DNA from: Radiobacillus deserti
GTDB lineage: Bacteria > Bacillota > Bacilli > Bacillales > Amphibacillaceae
DNA: 64,000 bases
Direction: 5' to 3'
Assembly (NCBI RefSeq): GCF_007301515.1
Contig: NZ_CP041666.1
Coordinates: forward strand, 3,472,001-3,536,000
Shown here one piece after another: positions 16,329 to 25,171 of the stretch; positions within the stretch are counted from its first letter, which is position 1; each line of letters opens with the position of its first letter. The notes below the pieces were generated by a model, which was not told the DNA's origin, ran no database searches, and saw only the letters and a list, made by a program, of their open reading frames with translations. A program made the translations under genes and the position numbers.

Positions 16329-17006
16329 ATGCGTGACAAAAATGAATTAAAAAAAGACATTCTTGATGCTTTTACATTTCGACATGCGACCAAAGAGTTC
16401 GACCCCAACAAAAAAATATCAGATGACGACTTCCGTTTCATCTTAGAAACAGGCCGTTTATCCCCAAGCTCCTTCGGTTTTGAGCCCTGGCGCTTCGTCG
16501 TTGTTCAAAACCCTGAGCTTCGTGATAAGATTAAGCATTCTTCTTGGGGGGCTTTCAGTAAACTTCCTGATGCAAGTCATTTCGTCGTATATTTAGCAAG
16601 AACAAAAGTAGACACGGTCTATGACTCCAAATATTTAAAAGATCACTTATTGAATGTTTCCAAATTCCCTGAAGAAATGTTAGGGAAATTTCTAGAACGA
16701 GTAGAAGAATTCCAAAGAGACGACTTTAAATTATTGGATGGAGATCGCCCGCTGTATGATTGGGCATCCAAACAGACATACATTGCCCTTGCCAACATGA
16801 TGACAGCAGCAGCCCAAATTGGCATTGATTCTTGTCCAATTGAAGGGTTTAATATAGAGAAGATGAATGAAATTCTAGAGGAAGAAGGGTTACTGGAAGA
16901 CGGACATTTCAGCATATCTGTCATGGCTGCATTTGGATATCGAAAACAGGATCCTCGTCCTAAAACTCGAAGAGACATTGATGATATAGTAAAATGGGTG
17001 AAATAA
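16329..17006 (+). CDS. Nitroreductase-family NAD(P)H oxidoreductase (YfkO-like)
   Basis: A 225-residue FMN-dependent nitroreductase fold: FRHATKEFDPNKKIS at the N-terminus (FMN phosphate contacts), RLSPSSFGFEPWRFVVV, and a C-terminal AAFGYRKQDPRPKTRR tail typical of the family. It would reduce nitro compounds or quinones with NAD(P)H. AAAGGAG precedes ATG 16329. A weak sigma-B-like pair (GCGTAA, 14 bases, GGGAAA at 16269-16294) lies upstream. The neighbouring YfkM-like gene mirrors a B. subtilis yfk neighbourhood. Confidence 0.88.
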   Translation: MRDKNELKKDILDAFTFRHATKEFDPNKKISDDDFRFILETGRLSPSSFGFEPWRFVVVQNPELRDKIKHSSWGAFSKLPDASHFVVYLARTKVDTVYDSKYLKDHLLNVSKFPEEMLGKFLERVEEFQRDDFKLLDGDRPLYDWASKQTYIALANMMTAAAQIGIDSCPIEGFNIEKMNEILEEEGLLEDGHFSISVMAAFGYRKQDPRPKTRRDIDDIVKWVK

Positions 17007-17017
17007 TATTCATTCAT

Positions 17018-17055
17018 AAAAATCCCTATCTACGCATATGTAGACAGGGATTTTT
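17018..17055. terminator. Bidirectional terminator
   Basis: AAAAATCCC and GGGATTTTT flank an inner TCTAC/GTAGA stem with one mismatch, giving A- and T-runs on both sides between the convergent nitroreductase and aldehyde dehydrogenase genes. Confidence 0.88.
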
Positions 17056-17059
17056 TAAC

Positions 17060-18520
17060 TTAATTTTGTTTAAAGAACGGGAAGAAACGATCTTCTTCCT
17101 GAACACTAACCCATTTAACAGTTGTAAATTTCTCAATGGCCCATTCGCCACCGAAGCGTCCTACACCAGAGCCTTTTTCGCCACCAAATGCTACGTGCGC
17201 TTCTTCGTTTACAGACTGGTCATTGACATGAATCATGCCGGTTTCGATTTGTTTCGCAACCTTCACACCGTGATGAATGTCCCCGCTAAAGACAGAACCA
17301 CTTAATCCGAATGGAGAATCGTTGGCGATACGAATAGCATCCTCTTCATCCTTCGCTTTAATGACAGAGGAAACAGGTCCGAACATTTCATTTTGAGCAA
17401 CCGCCATATCATTCGTTACGTTACTTAGAATCGTTGGATAAAGAACATTTCCTTCTGCTTGTCCACCAATTTCTACTTTAGCACCTTTTGCTTTGCTACT
17501 TTCAATTTCCTCTTGGATTCTTTTCACTTCACTCGCGTTAATTAATGGACCTACGGCAACCTCTGGATCAGATGGATCTCCAGCTTTTAATTGACTTACC
17601 TTGTCTTTGAACACTTTTAAGAACGAATCATGGATACTTTCATCCACAATCACGCGGTTTAAGGACATACAAATTTGACCTTGGTGTAAATAGGCACCAA
17701 ATGCCGCTGCTTCTGCCGCACGTTCTATATCCGCATCCTTCAATACGATTAAGACATTATTTCCACCAAGTTCAAGCGCCACATCTTTTAGCGTACGCCC
17801 TGCAATCTCACCAATTCTACGGCCAACTTCAGTTGAACCAGTGAAGGATACAAGCTTCGGAATAGGGTGCTCCACGATGTCGTCGCCAATCTCGGAGCCT
17901 TTCCCTACAATTACACTAAGAACTCCTTTCGGTAGCCCTGCTTGTTCAAAAATATCTGCTAAAAGAAAACCTGAAGTGATTGGTGTAGCAGATGCAGGTT
18001 TTAGAACCACGCTGTTTCCTGTTGCAAGTGCAGGAGCAACAGAACGCATTGTTAACACTAATGGAAAGTTCCATGGACAAATAACCGTTACGACCCCTTT
18101 AGCGGATCGATAAATCCGATTTTCTTTTCCAGGAACATCAGATGGTAAAATGGAACCAGTCATACGGTATGGGAAAGACGATGCTTCCTTCAATGTTCCT
18201 ACAGTTGCTCCCCATTCAATTTCTGCTTTTAATCTCGTACTTCCAGATTCCTTAACTAACCAATCAATAACCTCATCTTTACGTTCAATAAACAGCTGTG
18301 CTGCTTTTTCAATGACTGCTCTCTTTTCTCCGGGACCTTTGTTTTCCCAAGCTTTTTGAGCATCTTTAGCCGCTTCATAGGCACGGTTTAAATCTTCTTT
18401 GGAAGCTCCCTTAATTTCGTTAAGCACTTCATTAGTATATGGATTTGTGTTCGTAACGACACTATTACTTGTACCTTCCACCCATTCACCAGCAATAAAT
18501 TGTTTTGTATATTTTTCCAT
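17060..18520 (-). CDS. NAD(P)-dependent aldehyde dehydrogenase
   Basis: About 486 residues. Catalytic Cys lies in GQICMSLNR and the general base Glu in ALELGGNN; VICPWNFPL and SFTGSTEVGRRIG are cofactor-binding motifs, and EMFGPV is near the C-terminus. It resembles the YfmT/benzaldehyde-type aldehyde dehydrogenases, so aromatic aldehydes are possible substrates, but specificity cannot be read from sequence. The start at 18520 (MEKYTKQF) has AAAGGAC upstream; the frame is open 24 codons further but without a ribosome site. A sigma-B-like promoter lies at 18549-18572. Confidence 0.88.
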   Translation of the reverse strand: MEKYTKQFIAGEWVEGTSNSVVTNTNPYTNEVLNEIKGASKEDLNRAYEAAKDAQKAWENKGPGEKRAVIEKAAQLFIERKDEVIDWLVKESGSTRLKAEIEWGATVGTLKEASSFPYRMTGSILPSDVPGKENRIYRSAKGVVTVICPWNFPLVLTMRSVAPALATGNSVVLKPASATPITSGFLLADIFEQAGLPKGVLSVIVGKGSEIGDDIVEHPIPKLVSFTGSTEVGRRIGEIAGRTLKDVALELGGNNVLIVLKDADIERAAEAAAFGAYLHQGQICMSLNRVIVDESIHDSFLKVFKDKVSQLKAGDPSDPEVAVGPLINASEVKRIQEEIESSKAKGAKVEIGGQAEGNVLYPTILSNVTNDMAVAQNEMFGPVSSVIKAKDEEDAIRIANDSPFGLSGSVFSGDIHHGVKVAKQIETGMIHVNDQSVNEEAHVAFGGEKGSGVGRFGGEWAIEKFTTVKWVSVQEEDRFFPFFKQN

Positions 18521-18548
18521 TTTATCTCGTCCTTTCGTATCAAAGATT

Positions 18549-18572
18549 ATTGCCTTCATTCTCGGTTTAAAC
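18549..18572 (-). promoter_or_regulatory. Sigma-B-like promoter of the aldehyde dehydrogenase gene
   Basis: On the minus strand, a perfect GTTTAA -35 is followed after 12 bases by GGCAAT, one mismatch from GGGWAW. It ends about 28 bases before the start codon. Confidence 0.5.
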
Positions 18573-18725
18573 CTTTTTGCCTTGTTTTGCAAACTTTCTG
18601 CTCGTAGTATGTAGCACTATTATAAAAAAATGTGTTTTTTTCCTATTTTTCAATCTCCTTCCTCCTTTAATTATCAGGAAAATGTTATGATGTTACAAGA
18701 CAAAACTTTTAAGGGGAGTTAGTTT

Positions 18726-19577
18726 GTGAGCAACCAATCAATTATTACTCGAAATAATGTACAAATCCGTGGAAAAGGGAAGCAACCTATTATTTTTGCT
18801 TCCGGATTCGGTTGTGATCAAACCGTATGGAACCACGTATCCGATTCATTTGAAGAAGACTATCAAATTATCCTTTTTGATTATGTAGGATTAGGGAAAT
18901 CAGATCTATCTGCTTTTAATTCGACGAAATACAGTCATTTGTCAGGATATGTACAGGATGTGTTAGATATCTGTTCTACTCTGGAAGTAAAAAATGCCAT
19001 TTTTGTTGGTCATTCCGTTAGCGGTATGATTGGAGTTCTCGCTTCCCTTCAAAAACCAGAGTATTTTTCTGACTTAATTATGATTGGACCATCCCCACGC
19101 TACCTTAATGATCCTCCAGAGTATTACGGAGGATTTGAGAAACAGGATTTACTAGACTTGGTAAATATGATGGAAAAAAATTATATCGGATGGGCTAATA
19201 TGTTTTCTTCCACACTTCTAAATACATCTGACCGCAAAGATGTAGCAAACGAGCTGGAGGATCGATTCTGTTCCACTGACCCGGCAATTACGCAAGCATT
19301 CGCTAATGCCTGTTTCTTTGCTGATAATCGTAAGGATTTACCTCTTGTAACAGTGCCATCTCATATTCTACAATGTTCCGAGGACGTTATTGCTCCTAGA
19401 AACGTAGGAGAGTACTTAATAGAGCATTTACCAAATAGCACGATATCTTTTATGAATGCGGTTGGTCACTGCCCACACATGACAGATCCAGAGGAAACCG
19501 TTTCTGTTATACGCGCATATTTATGTGGTAAAACTAAGAATGATCGACAATATTTAGGTGAACCCAATAATGGATGA
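18726..19577 (+). CDS. rsbQ: Alpha/beta hydrolase RsbQ, energy-stress activator
   Basis: A 283-residue alpha/beta hydrolase strongly matching B. subtilis RsbQ. The triad is Ser97 in VGHSVSG, an Asp in CSEDVIAP and a His in VGHCPHM. RsbQ is required with RsbP to activate sigma-B when energy falls, possibly by supplying a small-molecule product to the PAS domain of RsbP. GTG 18726 has AAGGGGAG upstream. It overlaps rsbP by 8 bases, the same order as in B. subtilis. Confidence 0.93.
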   Translation: MSNQSIITRNNVQIRGKGKQPIIFASGFGCDQTVWNHVSDSFEEDYQIILFDYVGLGKSDLSAFNSTKYSHLSGYVQDVLDICSTLEVKNAIFVGHSVSGMIGVLASLQKPEYFSDLIMIGPSPRYLNDPPEYYGGFEKQDLLDLVNMMEKNYIGWANMFSSTLLNTSDRKDVANELEDRFCSTDPAITQAFANACFFADNRKDLPLVTVPSHILQCSEDVIAPRNVGEYLIEHLPNSTISFMNAVGHCPHMTDPEETVSVIRAYLCGKTKNDRQYLGEPNNG

Positions 19578-20781
19578 ACAACTAAACAAGGCCCCTTGTG
19601 GGTTTATGACTTTATCGAAAAACGGAAATGTTCTGTCAGTGAATGAGATGCTCATGAAAATTTTGGATTACCCATCTCAAAAAGAAGTGATTATAGGGAC
19701 ACATATTCATACCATTCTCCCCAACTCATCACGGCTGTTTTTTCAACTTTACTTTATGCCTCTCATTATGGCTAAACATTTCATAGAAGAAATGCACCTA
19801 ACGCTAATTTCTTATAGTGGAGAAGAGATTCCTGTATTACTAAATGCAGCTCTCGACAAAAAAAACCAAACTATATCTTGCATATTTTTTCCTACACGGA
19901 AGCGAAATAAGTTAGAAGATGAATTGCTTCATGCTAAACAAAAAGCAGAAATAGCCTATGAGAAAGAAAATAAAGCATTAATTGAATTAAAAGGAGCACT
20001 TCAATCACTTGAGGATAAGCAGAAAGAACTTGAAAAGTTAAATGAACAAAACCACACCTATAAAGTAAACACAGAAAAGGAATTGAAACTTGCTAAAAAG
20101 ATTCAAGAAACAGCCCTAACCAGAGATATTACAAATGAAAGAATTGAAATCTTATCCTTTTACCGTGCATCCCACGAGTTATCAGGTGATATCTTTGGGG
20201 TCTACAACATTACCCCGTATAAGTACGGTGTCATTTTATTAGATGTAATGGGACACGGAATATCATCTGCATTAATAACCATGTCCTTACAATCCCTTTT
20301 TCACCGATTAATCTCTGAAGGGGTAGCCGCTGAACTGGTCATGCAAGAGTTAGATCAACATTTGCACAATCTGTTTTACAACAATCAAAGTGCCTGGCAT
20401 TATTGCACAGCCATCTATCTACTTATTGATACAAAAAGAAAGACGATAGAGTATATAAACGGAGGACATACTCCTGCTCTATTCCAAGACTTAAAAGGGG
20501 AGCAAAAGGAATTGCATTCATCCAGCCCTCCTTTAGGCATGTTCGAGGGTATTGAGTTTACACCCACTAGACTAAGTTATAAGAACGGGTCTAGATTACT
20601 TCTTTATACAGATGGAGTCTCGGAACCTTTAGGGACCCATAACCTAAGCGCTGTGTTGCGGAAATATTCTACATCTCCACTATCTACAACAAAGCAACAA
20701 ATTGTTTCATCTCTCTTAAACATAGATGTAGATGCCAACAAAAATGATGATCAATGCTTTCTGCTGATTGATTTAAAATAA
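19570..20781 (+). CDS. rsbP: PAS-PP2C phosphatase RsbP, sigma-B energy-stress input
   Basis: A 403-residue protein: N-terminal PAS domain (about 1-110, beginning MDEQLNKAPCGFM), a central coiled coil (about 115-185, rich in Glu/Lys/Leu) and a C-terminal SpoIIE/PP2C-type phosphatase (about 195-403; SGDIFG, LLDVMGHGISSALITM, LLLYTDGVSE). It dephosphorylates the anti-anti-sigma factor RsbV and so frees sigma-B. ATG 19570 is preferred to GTG 19558 because it gives the B. subtilis-like N-terminus. The sigB-rsbVW genes are not in this window. Confidence 0.93.
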   Translation: MDEQLNKAPCGFMTLSKNGNVLSVNEMLMKILDYPSQKEVIIGTHIHTILPNSSRLFFQLYFMPLIMAKHFIEEMHLTLISYSGEEIPVLLNAALDKKNQTISCIFFPTRKRNKLEDELLHAKQKAEIAYEKENKALIELKGALQSLEDKQKELEKLNEQNHTYKVNTEKELKLAKKIQETALTRDITNERIEILSFYRASHELSGDIFGVYNITPYKYGVILLDVMGHGISSALITMSLQSLFHRLISEGVAAELVMQELDQHLHNLFYNNQSAWHYCTAIYLLIDTKRKTIEYINGGHTPALFQDLKGEQKELHSSSPPLGMFEGIEFTPTRLSYKNGSRLLLYTDGVSEPLGTHNLSAVLRKYSTSPLSTTKQQIVSSLLNIDVDANKNDDQCFLLIDLK

Positions 20782-20913
20782 TGGCTCGCCTACTTATTTG
20801 GTTGCATGTGATCTTGTATTTATCGAGATTTGCGTTTCTTGCTGGATGACCTTCCCTATTATATGGATTCATATCATGTACACCAAAATTTTTCCCTAAA
20901 TCTATTTTCTTAA

Positions 20914-20942
20914 TTGCTATTTTGCTAACATGCTGTTAATAT
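20914..20942 (+). promoter_or_regulatory. Candidate promoter of the structured leader
   Basis: TTGCTA, a 17-base spacer and TAATAT (four of six matches in each box) place a transcription start near 20949, immediately before the first helix of the leader. Confidence 0.45.
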
Positions 20943-20948
20943 TAAAAT

Positions 20949-21345
20949 CAAGATTTGGGAAGCTAATATTCAAACATATTTGAGTCTTTCCAAGCAGATA
21001 ATTTTTGACCACTTTCCTTAAGGGGAGTTAAGGCAACGGTTCGCCGGGTCAAATGCCGATTGGCAACTTTAGTTGCCTTATTGATTGAGTTAAAAGCTCA
21101 AATTTTATAAGTTGGTTACTTTACAACCAGTGCATAAGCACACAACTTGTGAAACGGTCAATAAGAGTGGTAAAAGTAATTATTTGCTATTTAGACTCTG
21201 AGTCCTATCAAATGTATTTGAATATTAATTAGTTATTACCCTAAACGTAGGTGTATCCATGTAAATTTTTATGGATGATTTATGCTTTTTAATATTTTAA
21301 ATATCCAAGCAAGTGTGCGTATTATGCGCGACACTTGCTTTTTTA
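20949..21345 (+). ncRNA. Candidate structured leader RNA / riboswitch of the polyamine operon
   Basis: The 656-base gap after rsbP has no convincing gene but is full of complementary segments. Helices seen: 20955-20962 with 20986-20993 enclosing TCAAA/TTTGA; GGCA 21032-21035 with TGCC 21054-21057 enclosing CGG-TTCG-CCG; GGCAAC-TTTA-GTTGCC 21062-21077; TTGAG/CTCAA 21085-21101; AAGTTG 21109-21114 with CAACTT 21143-21148 enclosing a GTT/AAC and a GTGC-ATAA-GCAC hairpin. Segment 21004-21013 can pair with 21047-21053, 21156-21161 or 21166-21171, and AAGGCAAC 21030-21037 with GTTGCCTT 21072-21079, so alternative folds exist. An intrinsic terminator follows before the carboxynorspermidine synthase gene. 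It matches no riboswitch class I can recall. Confidence 0.5.
21307..21344 (+). terminator. Intrinsic terminator/attenuator ahead of the polyamine operon
   Basis: AAGCAAGTGT and ACACTTGCTT form a perfect 10-bp stem, extended by GCG/CGC with one bulge, followed by TTTTTT. It stands 93 bases before ATG 21438 and more than 500 bases after rsbP, so it more likely attenuates the leader than ends rsbP. Confidence 0.88.
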
Positions 21346-21437
21346 TGTGGGTAAACATGTATGACAATCAGGGAACTCCATAAGCTGATAGGGATTACCT
21401 CTTTAGTAAAAATTTTATGAAGATAGGGGATTGGATA

Positions 21438-22670
21438 ATGGGAAAAGCACTTATTATCGGTTGTGGTGGAGTCGCATCTGTTGCGATCCACAAATGCGTA
21501 CAAAATAGTGATGTATTTGAAGAAATTTGCATCGCTAGTCGTACTAAATCAAAATGTGATGATTTAAAAGCGAAACTAGACGGTGGAAAAACGAAAATTA
21601 CGACCGCTCAAGTTGATGCTAATAATGTGGACGAGCTTATCGCTCTTATTGAAGAAGTAAAACCAGATGTTGTAATGAACTTAGCCTTACCATATCAAGA
21701 CTTAACCATCATGGATGCTTGTCTTGCAACGAAAACAAATTACTTAGATACAGCGAACTACGAGCCAGAAGACACAGCAAAATTCGAATATAAATGGCAA
21801 TGGGATTACCATGACCGCTTCAAAGAAGCTGGAATCACTGCTCTTTTAGGAAGTGGGTTTGATCCAGGCGTAACGGGTGTATTTTCTGCTTACGCATTAA
21901 AGCACCATTTTGATGAAATTGAATACATTGATATTTTAGATTGTAATGCGGGAGACCACGGTTATCCATTTGCGACAAACTTCAACCCAGAAATTAATAT
22001 TCGCGAAGTATCCGCGAACGGCAGATACTGGGAAAACGGAGAATGGATTGAAACAAAACCGATGGAAATCAAACGGGTCTATGATTTCCCTGAAGTTGGA
22101 GAAAAAGACATGTACTTGCTTTACCATGAAGAGCTGGAATCTCTTGCAGTAAATATTCCTGGTCTTAAGCGAATCCGCTTCTTCATGACATTTGGAGAAA
22201 GCTACTTAACACACTTGAAATGCTTAGAAAACGTAGGAATGACATCCATCGAGCCAATCGAATTTGAAGGGAAAGAAATTATTCCCCTTCAATTTTTGAA
22301 AGCTGTCTTACCGGACCCTGCTTCTCTTGGACCACGTACAAAAGGGAAAACAAATATCGGCTGTATTTTCAAAGGGAAAAAAGATGGCAAAGAAAAAACA
22401 TACTACGTGTACAACGTATGTGACCATGAAGCCTGTTACCGTGAAGTAGGATCACAAGCCGTTTCTTATACAACTGGTGTACCAGCTATGATTGGTGCAA
22501 TGATGTTAATGAACGGAACGTGGAATAAAGCTGGCGTGTACAATATCGAAGAATTTGATCCAGATCCATTTATGGATGCTCTAAACAAATGGGGACTACC
22601 TTGGCAAGAAGATCACAATCCAGAGCTTGTAGATGCAGAACCAACAAAAGAGAAAGAGTACGTTCGATAA
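21438..22670 (+). CDS. Carboxynorspermidine/carboxyspermidine synthase (dehydrogenase)
   Basis: A 410-residue saccharopine dehydrogenase-like protein with an N-terminal Rossmann fold (ALIIGCGGVASVAIHKC). Such enzymes reductively couple aspartate semialdehyde to a diamine using NADPH: putrescine gives carboxyspermidine, diaminopropane gives carboxynorspermidine. The next gene, one base later, is the matching decarboxylase, which supports the assignment over saccharopine dehydrogenase. ATG 21438 has AGGGGA upstream; the in-frame start at 21417 does not. It lies behind a structured leader with a terminator. Confidence 0.88.
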   Translation: MGKALIIGCGGVASVAIHKCVQNSDVFEEICIASRTKSKCDDLKAKLDGGKTKITTAQVDANNVDELIALIEEVKPDVVMNLALPYQDLTIMDACLATKTNYLDTANYEPEDTAKFEYKWQWDYHDRFKEAGITALLGSGFDPGVTGVFSAYALKHHFDEIEYIDILDCNAGDHGYPFATNFNPEINIREVSANGRYWENGEWIETKPMEIKRVYDFPEVGEKDMYLLYHEELESLAVNIPGLKRIRFFMTFGESYLTHLKCLENVGMTSIEPIEFEGKEIIPLQFLKAVLPDPASLGPRTKGKTNIGCIFKGKKDGKEKTYYVYNVCDHEACYREVGSQAVSYTTGVPAMIGAMMLMNGTWNKAGVYNIEEFDPDPFMDALNKWGLPWQEDHNPELVDAEPTKEKEYVR

Positions 22671-22671
22671 G

Positions 22672-23799
22672 ATGCGGTTCGAGGATTTACCGACACCATG
22701 CTATGTCGTCGATGAAGCTTTGATTGAGAAGAACTTAAAAATCCTGAATGGTGTGATGCAGCGTACAGGAGCTAAGATTGTGTTAGCACAAAAAGCGTTT
22801 TCGATGACTGCCCTCTATCCATTAATTGGAGAGTATCTATCTGGTACAACAGCAAGTGGATTATTCGAGGCACGATTAGGACACGAAGAAATGGGCAAAG
22901 AAAATCACGTCTTTGCCCCAGCCTATCGTGAAGACGAAATCGACGAGATTATTTCGATTTGTGATCATATTATTTTTAATTCTTTTTCCCAATTAGCAAA
23001 ATTCAAAGGCAAAGCGCTCCAAGCAGGACGAAAAATCGGCTTACGTATTAACCCAGAATGCTCTACTCAGGAAGGACATGAAATCTATGATCCTTGTTCA
23101 CCAGGATCTAGATTTGGAGTAAGACGAGCAGACTTTCAACCTGAATTATTGGATGGTGTTACTGGATTACACTTTCATACGCTTTGCCAGCAAAACTCCG
23201 ACGATTTAGAAACTACCTTAAACGCAGTGGAAGAGAAGTTTGGAGAGTGGCTTCCACAAATGGAATGGATCAACTTTGGCGGTGGCCATCACATAACAAG
23301 AGATGACTATGATATCCCTAGGTTAGAAGCTTGTATTAAAAGAATGCAAGAGAAATATGACTTAGAAGTGTATCTAGAACCAGGGGAAGCTGTTGCATTA
23401 AATGCAGGGTATCTCCTTACTTCGGTGTTAGACCTTCATGAAAACGGCATAGACATAGCGATTTTAGATACATCCGCTACTTGTCATATGCCAGACGTTT
23501 TAGAAATGCCTTATCGTCCACCTCTGTTAGGGTCCGGAGAACCTGGTGAAAAACCTTATTTATATCGACTAGGTGGGCAAACTTGTTTAACAGGAGACGT
23601 CATTGGCGATTATTCCTTCGATCAACCATTAAAAAGTGGCGATCGCTTAGTGTTCGCTGATATGGCGATTTACACAATGGTCAAAACAAACACGTTCAAT
23701 GGTATGCCTTTACCGGCGATTGCTCTGCAGGACAAAAATGGGGACTGCCGAATTGTGCGTGAGTTTGGCTATGATGATTTTAAAGGAAGACTCGCTTGA
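22672..23799 (+). CDS. nspC: Carboxynorspermidine/carboxyspermidine decarboxylase
   Basis: A 375-residue PLP enzyme of the alanine racemase/ornithine decarboxylase fold. Lys41 in VLAQKAFSM would bind PLP; GLHFHTLCQQ, NFGGGHH and EPGEAV are conserved sites, and Cys in TSATCHMPDV lies near the C-terminal active-site region. It decarboxylates carboxy(nor)spermidine to (nor)spermidine. ATG 22672 follows the stop of the synthase by one base, so translation is likely coupled; the ribosome site is weak. A strong terminator follows. Confidence 0.9.
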   Translation: MRFEDLPTPCYVVDEALIEKNLKILNGVMQRTGAKIVLAQKAFSMTALYPLIGEYLSGTTASGLFEARLGHEEMGKENHVFAPAYREDEIDEIISICDHIIFNSFSQLAKFKGKALQAGRKIGLRINPECSTQEGHEIYDPCSPGSRFGVRRADFQPELLDGVTGLHFHTLCQQNSDDLETTLNAVEEKFGEWLPQMEWINFGGGHHITRDDYDIPRLEACIKRMQEKYDLEVYLEPGEAVALNAGYLLTSVLDLHENGIDIAILDTSATCHMPDVLEMPYRPPLLGSGEPGEKPYLYRLGGQTCLTGDVIGDYSFDQPLKSGDRLVFADMAIYTMVKTNTFNGMPLPAIALQDKNGDCRIVREFGYDDFKGRLA

Positions 23800-23804
23800 G
23801 GAAG

Positions 23805-23839
23805 AGAACCAAATTCAGTCGTTGAATTTGGTTCTTTTT
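23805..23839 (+). terminator. Terminator of the polyamine operon
   Basis: AGAACCAAATTCA and TGAATTTGGTTCT form a perfect 13-bp stem with a 5-base loop and a T-run. Confidence 0.93.
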
Positions 23840-23970
23840 ATTTTAAATTTGATTATACCCTGCCAAAGTTTTTTATTCTCTAAAAGTAACACCCGGAATT
23901 CTAAATAAAATAAAAAAATAAAGTTATCTTTGTTCAGACGCTAGACAAACAAAACCAATAATTGGTAAAA

Positions 23971-23984
23971 TGTAAGCGCATACA
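23971..23984 (+). promoter_or_regulatory. cre site upstream of the xylose-type ABC operon
   Basis: TGTAAGCGCATACA matches 13 of 14 positions of the CcpA consensus and sits 27 bases before ATG 24012, overlapping the likely promoter. Confidence 0.75.
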
Positions 23985-24011
23985 ATATATCAAGAGAAGA
24001 GGGGAAAAACG

Positions 24012-25058
24012 ATGGGTAAGCTTTTAAAGGCTAGTGTTTTGGGTGGAATTCTTGTAGCGTTAATCTTTCTAGCAGCATGTGGTCAGGATGTTGGAGGATC
24101 TGAAGAAAATTCAAATGATGGTGGCGAAAAAGATAAACTAAAAATCGCTTTGTCCGTATCGGATCTAACACTTGAAAGGTGGCAGCACGATCGAGATATT
24201 TTTGTTGAAAAGGCGGAAGAACTTGGTGCAGAAGTTATAGTTCAATCAGCCAATGGTGAGGATGAAAAGCAGTTGTCCCAAATCCAAAATATGCTTTCTC
24301 AAGGAATTGACGTATTGGTCATCATTGCAAATAACTCAGATGCATTAACTCCTGTCGTAACACAAGCGAAAGATGAAGGTATTCCTGTGGTTGCTTATGA
24401 TAGATTAATTAACAATGCAGATATCGATGCTTACGTTTCTTTCGATAATGTCCGTGTAGGAGAAATGCAAGCAGAATACTTAACAGAAGCTGTCCCTAAA
24501 GGGAAATATTTTTTACTTGGTGGTGCTCCTACTGATAACAATGCCCAAATGTTTAGAGAAGGACAAATGAACATCATACAACCATTAATAGATAGCGGAG
24601 ATATTGAAATTGTGGGAGATCAGTGGGCGGATGGTTGGTCTGCAGAAGCTGCTTTAAGCATTATCGAAAACGCTTTAACAGCTAATGAGAATGACATTGA
24701 CGCTATTGTCGCTTCTAACGATAGTACTGCAGGTGGCGCGATTCAAGCTCTCGCAGCACAAAATCTTGAAGGAAAAGTTGCGGTTTCAGGTCAGGATGCT
24801 GATTTAGCAGCGGTACAGCGGATTGCCGAGGGGACACAGGCCATGACTGTATATAAGCCCATTAAGGATATAGCGATTAAAAATGCTGAAGTAGCAGTCA
24901 AGCTTGCGAAAGGCAAGGAAATCAGTGCGACTGACTCCGTTAATAATGGGACAGAAGATGTTCCATTCATTAAACTTGATCCTATTAAAGTAGATAAGAA
25001 GAACTTAGTGGACACTGTTATTGCTGATGGTTTCCACTCTTTCGAGGAAGTGTATTAA
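24012..25058 (+). CDS. xylF: D-xylose-type ABC transporter substrate-binding lipoprotein
   Basis: A lipoprotein signal ends in LAAC (Cys23). The mature part is a periplasmic-binding-protein type I sugar binder of XylF type (KIALSVSDLTLERWQHD, VVAYDRLINNADIDAYVSFDN, DAIVASNDSTAGGAIQAL). It would capture xylose or a related sugar outside the cell and hand it to the two following components. AGGGGA precedes ATG 24012. The exact sugar is inferred from similarity; no xylose isomerase or kinase gene is in the window. Confidence 0.85.
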   Translation: MGKLLKASVLGGILVALIFLAACGQDVGGSEENSNDGGEKDKLKIALSVSDLTLERWQHDRDIFVEKAEELGAEVIVQSANGEDEKQLSQIQNMLSQGIDVLVIIANNSDALTPVVTQAKDEGIPVVAYDRLINNADIDAYVSFDNVRVGEMQAEYLTEAVPKGKYFLLGGAPTDNNAQMFREGQMNIIQPLIDSGDIEIVGDQWADGWSAEAALSIIENALTANENDIDAIVASNDSTAGGAIQALAAQNLEGKVAVSGQDADLAAVQRIAEGTQAMTVYKPIKDIAIKNAEVAVKLAKGKEISATDSVNNGTEDVPFIKLDPIKVDKKNLVDTVIADGFHSFEEVY

Positions 25059-25171
25059 AAACGTACCTGAGGATGAGAGACCTAAAAAACCAGAATAGTA
25101 ATCGAGTAGAGCAAATTAATCTATCCATATTCCTCCATGATGTTGCTCTTTAAGTATTTAAAAATAGTCAC

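Noticed and set aside
20684..20872. Minus-strand open frame over the end of rsbP
   Set aside because: It is a shadow of rsbP coding sequence and has no ribosome site.
21030..21080. Fluoride (crcB) riboswitch, because of GGTTCGCC and AAATGCC
   Set aside because: The rest of the conserved fluoride aptamer core is absent and the downstream genes are unrelated to fluoride.
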